Positions 60,612 to 64,000 of a stretch of DNA of 64,000 bases are shown piece after piece (positions within the stretch are counted from its first letter, which is position 1; every line of letters starts with the position of its first letter). This DNA comes from Mesocentrotus franciscanus (lineage: Eukaryota; Echinodermata; Echinoidea; Camarodonta; Strongylocentrotidae), in NCBI GenBank assembly GCA_037976565.1, contig CP137674.1, positions 3,894,784 through 3,958,783 on the forward strand, given 5' to 3'. Both the position numbers and the translations under genes were made by a program. The notes under the pieces were generated by a model. It saw only the letters and a program-made list of their open reading frames with translations, made no database searches and was not told the origin of the DNA.

Positions 60612-62986
60612 GGCGAGTAAATACTAAGAGAATATTGACGAATGCTTATCGAGTGGCCAATCCGCAAAAACCGATTAGATACTAGTCTCTCGTGTACACC
60701 TTCTAGCTTATTTTATATCATTTATTTTCTCTGGAGTATTTCTTATCACGGATACCATTAAACTTTCTCGTCTGACAAGCCTCATTTGGGTGAAGCTAGG
60801 AGGTCAGATATCGAACAGAACCAGGTTGGTGCACCGCCCTAGGTTATAAACTTGCAATCGAGTCGTCAAAACAATAAAGGTTTAGAAGTCAAACGAGTTC
60901 AGCTCCAGGAAACTCAAATCTGATATTTGACATTAAAATAGACAGTTTAGGCGCAGGTGAGATTCGTCCAGAAAATGAAACTTGGAACTAGCAAAATATT
61001 TTAACAGAATCTTAACAAAACTCTGCTCATTGCATGGGTTCCTTTGCTTCGCATTAGTTTTACCGATAACTTTTTTTGTTTATTATCAAAAAGGATAAAT
61101 CATATTAGAAATATTCACAAATGTTGCAATCAACCTCCGAGCTTTGGGAAGATGCCAGGATAGATAGAATTTAAAGACTAATTGTGTATGTTTTACAATT
61201 AGAGGAGTATGTTATCATTTTCCAGTTCCTGCTTTACTTTAAAATGTTTACTATTAAAACGTATTTAATTATAGTAGACCTTTTTGGAGGCTCTTGACAT
61301 GATTGATAACCGATAGACTGTTGTTCTTTAAATTGTACTTTAAATTGTCGAATTTTATATTGTTATTTTCGTTTTATTGATCAGATCAAGATGACTAATG
61401 AACGTGCATGTTTTGTTTCCGACTTACCCAGTCCCAAGCTACAAAAAGGAATTCATTTGTTCACCATATTCACTGCCAGCGATTCCAAATTTGAAAAAAA
61501 TATGACCAACAAACAAACAAGACAAGACAAAACATAAACACTCCGTAGAAATGTAGTAAGGATGAACCATTAAAAAAATAAGCTTTCGAACATGAAGCGA
61601 ATTTTAATTAGCCGGATCTCTTCCGAGGATACTAACTACCCTGAACATTATTCTTGATCTGGAGGGTTCAATAACTTCTCTCATTTGAGGCTAGTATTCC
61701 ATCATCATCAAAACAGAGCTGAAAGTACACGTCACCTTGCAGGCTTGCAGGTGATACACAAACAATACAGCTTCATCGATTTCGTCTCCAAAACGTTTGT
61801 GACCCATTTTCAATGTCCCATTGTGGTATCCTTAGACCGTTTGAAAAAGAGTTCTCGAACATTAAAGAAATTAAATGCCACAATGGAAAACAGATGCAAG
61901 AATCATGCCAAAATATTCATGATATTACGCTTCCGTAAAGAAAATAAGGAGAAATTTGGTGGCACCCCTCGATTGACCAACAAAAGTATCGATTAGAAGG
62001 GTTTAATCTCGATGTAATTTCATTTGCCTGAGGGTCTTACCTATATACGTCAGAATGCATCCATTTTGTGCATTTGATGTCTGATGCATTTGTGTATAGA
62101 CGTTAATAGGTGAACTGAATTATGCATATATTGTAGGAGACATTAAAAGAAATAGTCACTAAATTACTTCATTTGAATGAGCAGCTCAAAACTACTGTGT
62201 TCATAGTTTTAAAAAATAATATACTTGACTGATAACAAGTTTCGGGGGAGAGATTTCCAAAGAATTTGTTTTTATACTGCCCTTCCATTATTGGACATTA
62301 AGATTTCAAAAAAGAAAAGGAGGGGCGGCCCCTATGCCCAGCCCACTCCCTCTATACTGGATCTTTGGCGAGATAAGACGCATAAACGATGTCAGAAAGG
62401 GACGAGACATTTGAAATAAGCGAGATTTCAATATTGCTAGCTGGGAAAGGAATATAGTTTATATTGTAGTAACATGACATTGTGTAAATCCTGAATTTCA
62501 ATTTCAAAATGTATGTGGGTGGTGGTGGAGTCAGCTCTCTCTCTCTCTCTCTCTCTCCCCTTTTCTCTTTGCGAACATGGTTTGCACTGGTATTCATAAT
62601 ATATCATGGGACTTACAGGAGATAGTGATTACACTACTGGATGACAGCGAGTAAATATGCAACAATTGCAAAAGGAGTTCACTAGATTATCTGACGGTGG
62701 CTATCATCATGATCATGCCTTGGTTTTCCCGGAAATTTAGATCTATTTTTCTAACCCAGTTTTATTGTAGTATCATGTCGTCCAAGCATTTCTCATCTCA
62801 GTATTCAATACAGTATCAAATTGAGAAAATCAGGTTATTGCGCCGTTTGATTTCAGGGGCATGTGAAGACCTGACATACTAAGCACGGAGGCGGAGGGGA
62901 GGAGGAAGCTAATGTGCTGGAGATTACAGTATGGAGAAGATAAGAGGAAAATGGTATTCATTTTTGAAAGCTACGACTTGGTAAGC
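60612..62986. other. No gene seen
   Basis: No exon with recognisable product. The 103-codon frame at 61685-61996 has no motif and no splice context. A (CT)n run is at 62535-62557. Confidence 0.45.
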
Positions 62987-63377
62987 TTAAAGAGAAGGTT
63001 GAGTTCTGGGAAGAGGTGAAAAATAATTTGTGAGCGTTATCATTGTATTATGCAAGTGTGGAAGAACATCAGAGAAAAAATGTTCTCTGAAAAGCATGGC
63101 TCTTCAAATGCCTTAATATTCTAAATATGGCATGTAACATCATAAAAATCGGGACGGATTTTTATGCCACATGTTCGTGTAGTCCCATATACATCTTTCT
63201 GTGTACAGTGCTTGTAAGTTTTCCAAGACTGGGCCAAATTTCTTATCATTTTAATGATTCCAGAACCTTGCAGTACATACCAATACTTATATGCTAGATG
63301 ATCAACCTTTTCTGATCGATTCCACAACGTTTCTTTCACAATGCAATCGCATGACCAGAACTCAACTTTATCTTTTA
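62987..63377. mobile_element. MITE (type A), intact copy
   Basis: TTAAAGAGAAGGTTGAGTTC to AACTCAACTTTATCTTTTAA. It is the uninterrupted reference for the split copy at 2621-3768. Confidence 0.85.
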
Positions 63378-64000
63378 AATTAATGAATCATTGGATATTC
63401 TAAAATTATGAATCATGATATAGTCTATATAACAAACCAGGTGCACTTTAATGAACAATTTGTTAAGAAATTATTTACCCTATAGAAAATGTATAAAAAG
63501 CACCTGTTTAAGAAAAATCAAAGGTACATGAACATCTATAAAGTGAATATTATTGATATAAGTCAAATGTATACATCTAACTAAGATTCCACGGAATTAA
63601 TTGCTCTTTGAGTATAGCTTTTGATGATCGAAGAAATGGAGGTTGAGTCCCTTATAACCCACCTTTTCTCGCCTGACTCAGATCTATGATAAGAACTGTC
63701 AATTTATGGCAAGATCGAAAGTTGATGATTTTTTGAGAGCAGCTGCTAGCAACAGACTGGGCACCTGGCATCACCTCCCCAGACCGCCCGGTACGCCACA
63801 CAGAGGATGGGAAGATACAGCAGTCGCGTCATTGATACAGAATATTCGTAATCAGTTGTATGATACATCATTTCATGCTTTTTCTGTGCTCTAGTTCTAT
63901 GTCGGGCTCGAGCTGAATAAAATCATCTCCGACATTATCTTTAGTTCGTATTTGGAATGCCATCATGAATAATAATAAAACAACAAACAAACAAACAAAC
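63378..64000. other. No gene recognised; ends in (CAAA)n
   Basis: A 62-codon plus frame at 63706-63894 (with SNRLGTWHHLPRPPGTPHRG) has somewhat coding-like composition but matches nothing I know and has no clear splice context. The window ends in (CAAA)n after AATAATAATAAAA, which could be a SINE tail. Confidence 0.4.

Noticed and set aside
61685..61996. 103-codon frame as a gene
   Set aside because: No recognisable motif, AT-rich codon use like the surroundings and no splice context.

Overview
This is a eukaryotic (metazoan) genomic window: AT-rich DNA, small exons with canonical GT/AG borders separated by introns of 0.1 to 6 kb, and a dense load of microsatellites, MITEs, tRNA-derived SINEs and 5'-truncated LINE ends. 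The protein matches and repeat style suggest a marine invertebrate deuterostome, most likely a sea-urchin-like echinoderm. The species is an inference, not proven.

Two complete genes and one partial gene are firmly supported. Positions 3926-4088 (-) hold the first coding exon of an LRRC40-like leucine-rich-repeat protein whose remaining exons lie to the left of the window. Positions 7720-21626 (-) hold a complete 12-exon TRAPPC13 gene (419 codons predicted), a subunit of the TRAPP membrane-trafficking complex. Positions 21805-34073 (+) hold a complete 11-exon TRIM23 (ARD1) gene (571 codons predicted): RING, two B-boxes, coiled coil and a C-terminal ARF GTPase. All exon phases join without a frameshift.

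TRAPPC13 and TRIM23 are divergent, with only 178 bp between their start codons. The same pair is a head-to-head neighbour in vertebrates (from memory), so this looks like old conserved microsynteny around a shared promoter. Both products act on Golgi/ER/autophagy membrane traffic. A possible extra 5' exon of TRAPPC13 would run antisense across TRIM23 exon 1.

Layout: 1-3900 is transposon-rich (a hAT-type MITE with an 8-bp target duplication; a TIR element nested inside another MITE). 4.1-7.7 kb is repeats and a pyrimidine-rich tract. 7.7-34.1 kb is the gene pair with repeat-filled introns. 34.1-64 kb is gene-poor, with SINEs, MITEs, simple repeats, a LINE 3' end with target duplication, a 530-bp degenerate hexanucleotide array, and one weak candidate promoter plus first exon near 58 kb. 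I found no rRNA, functional tRNA, CRISPR or prokaryotic operon.
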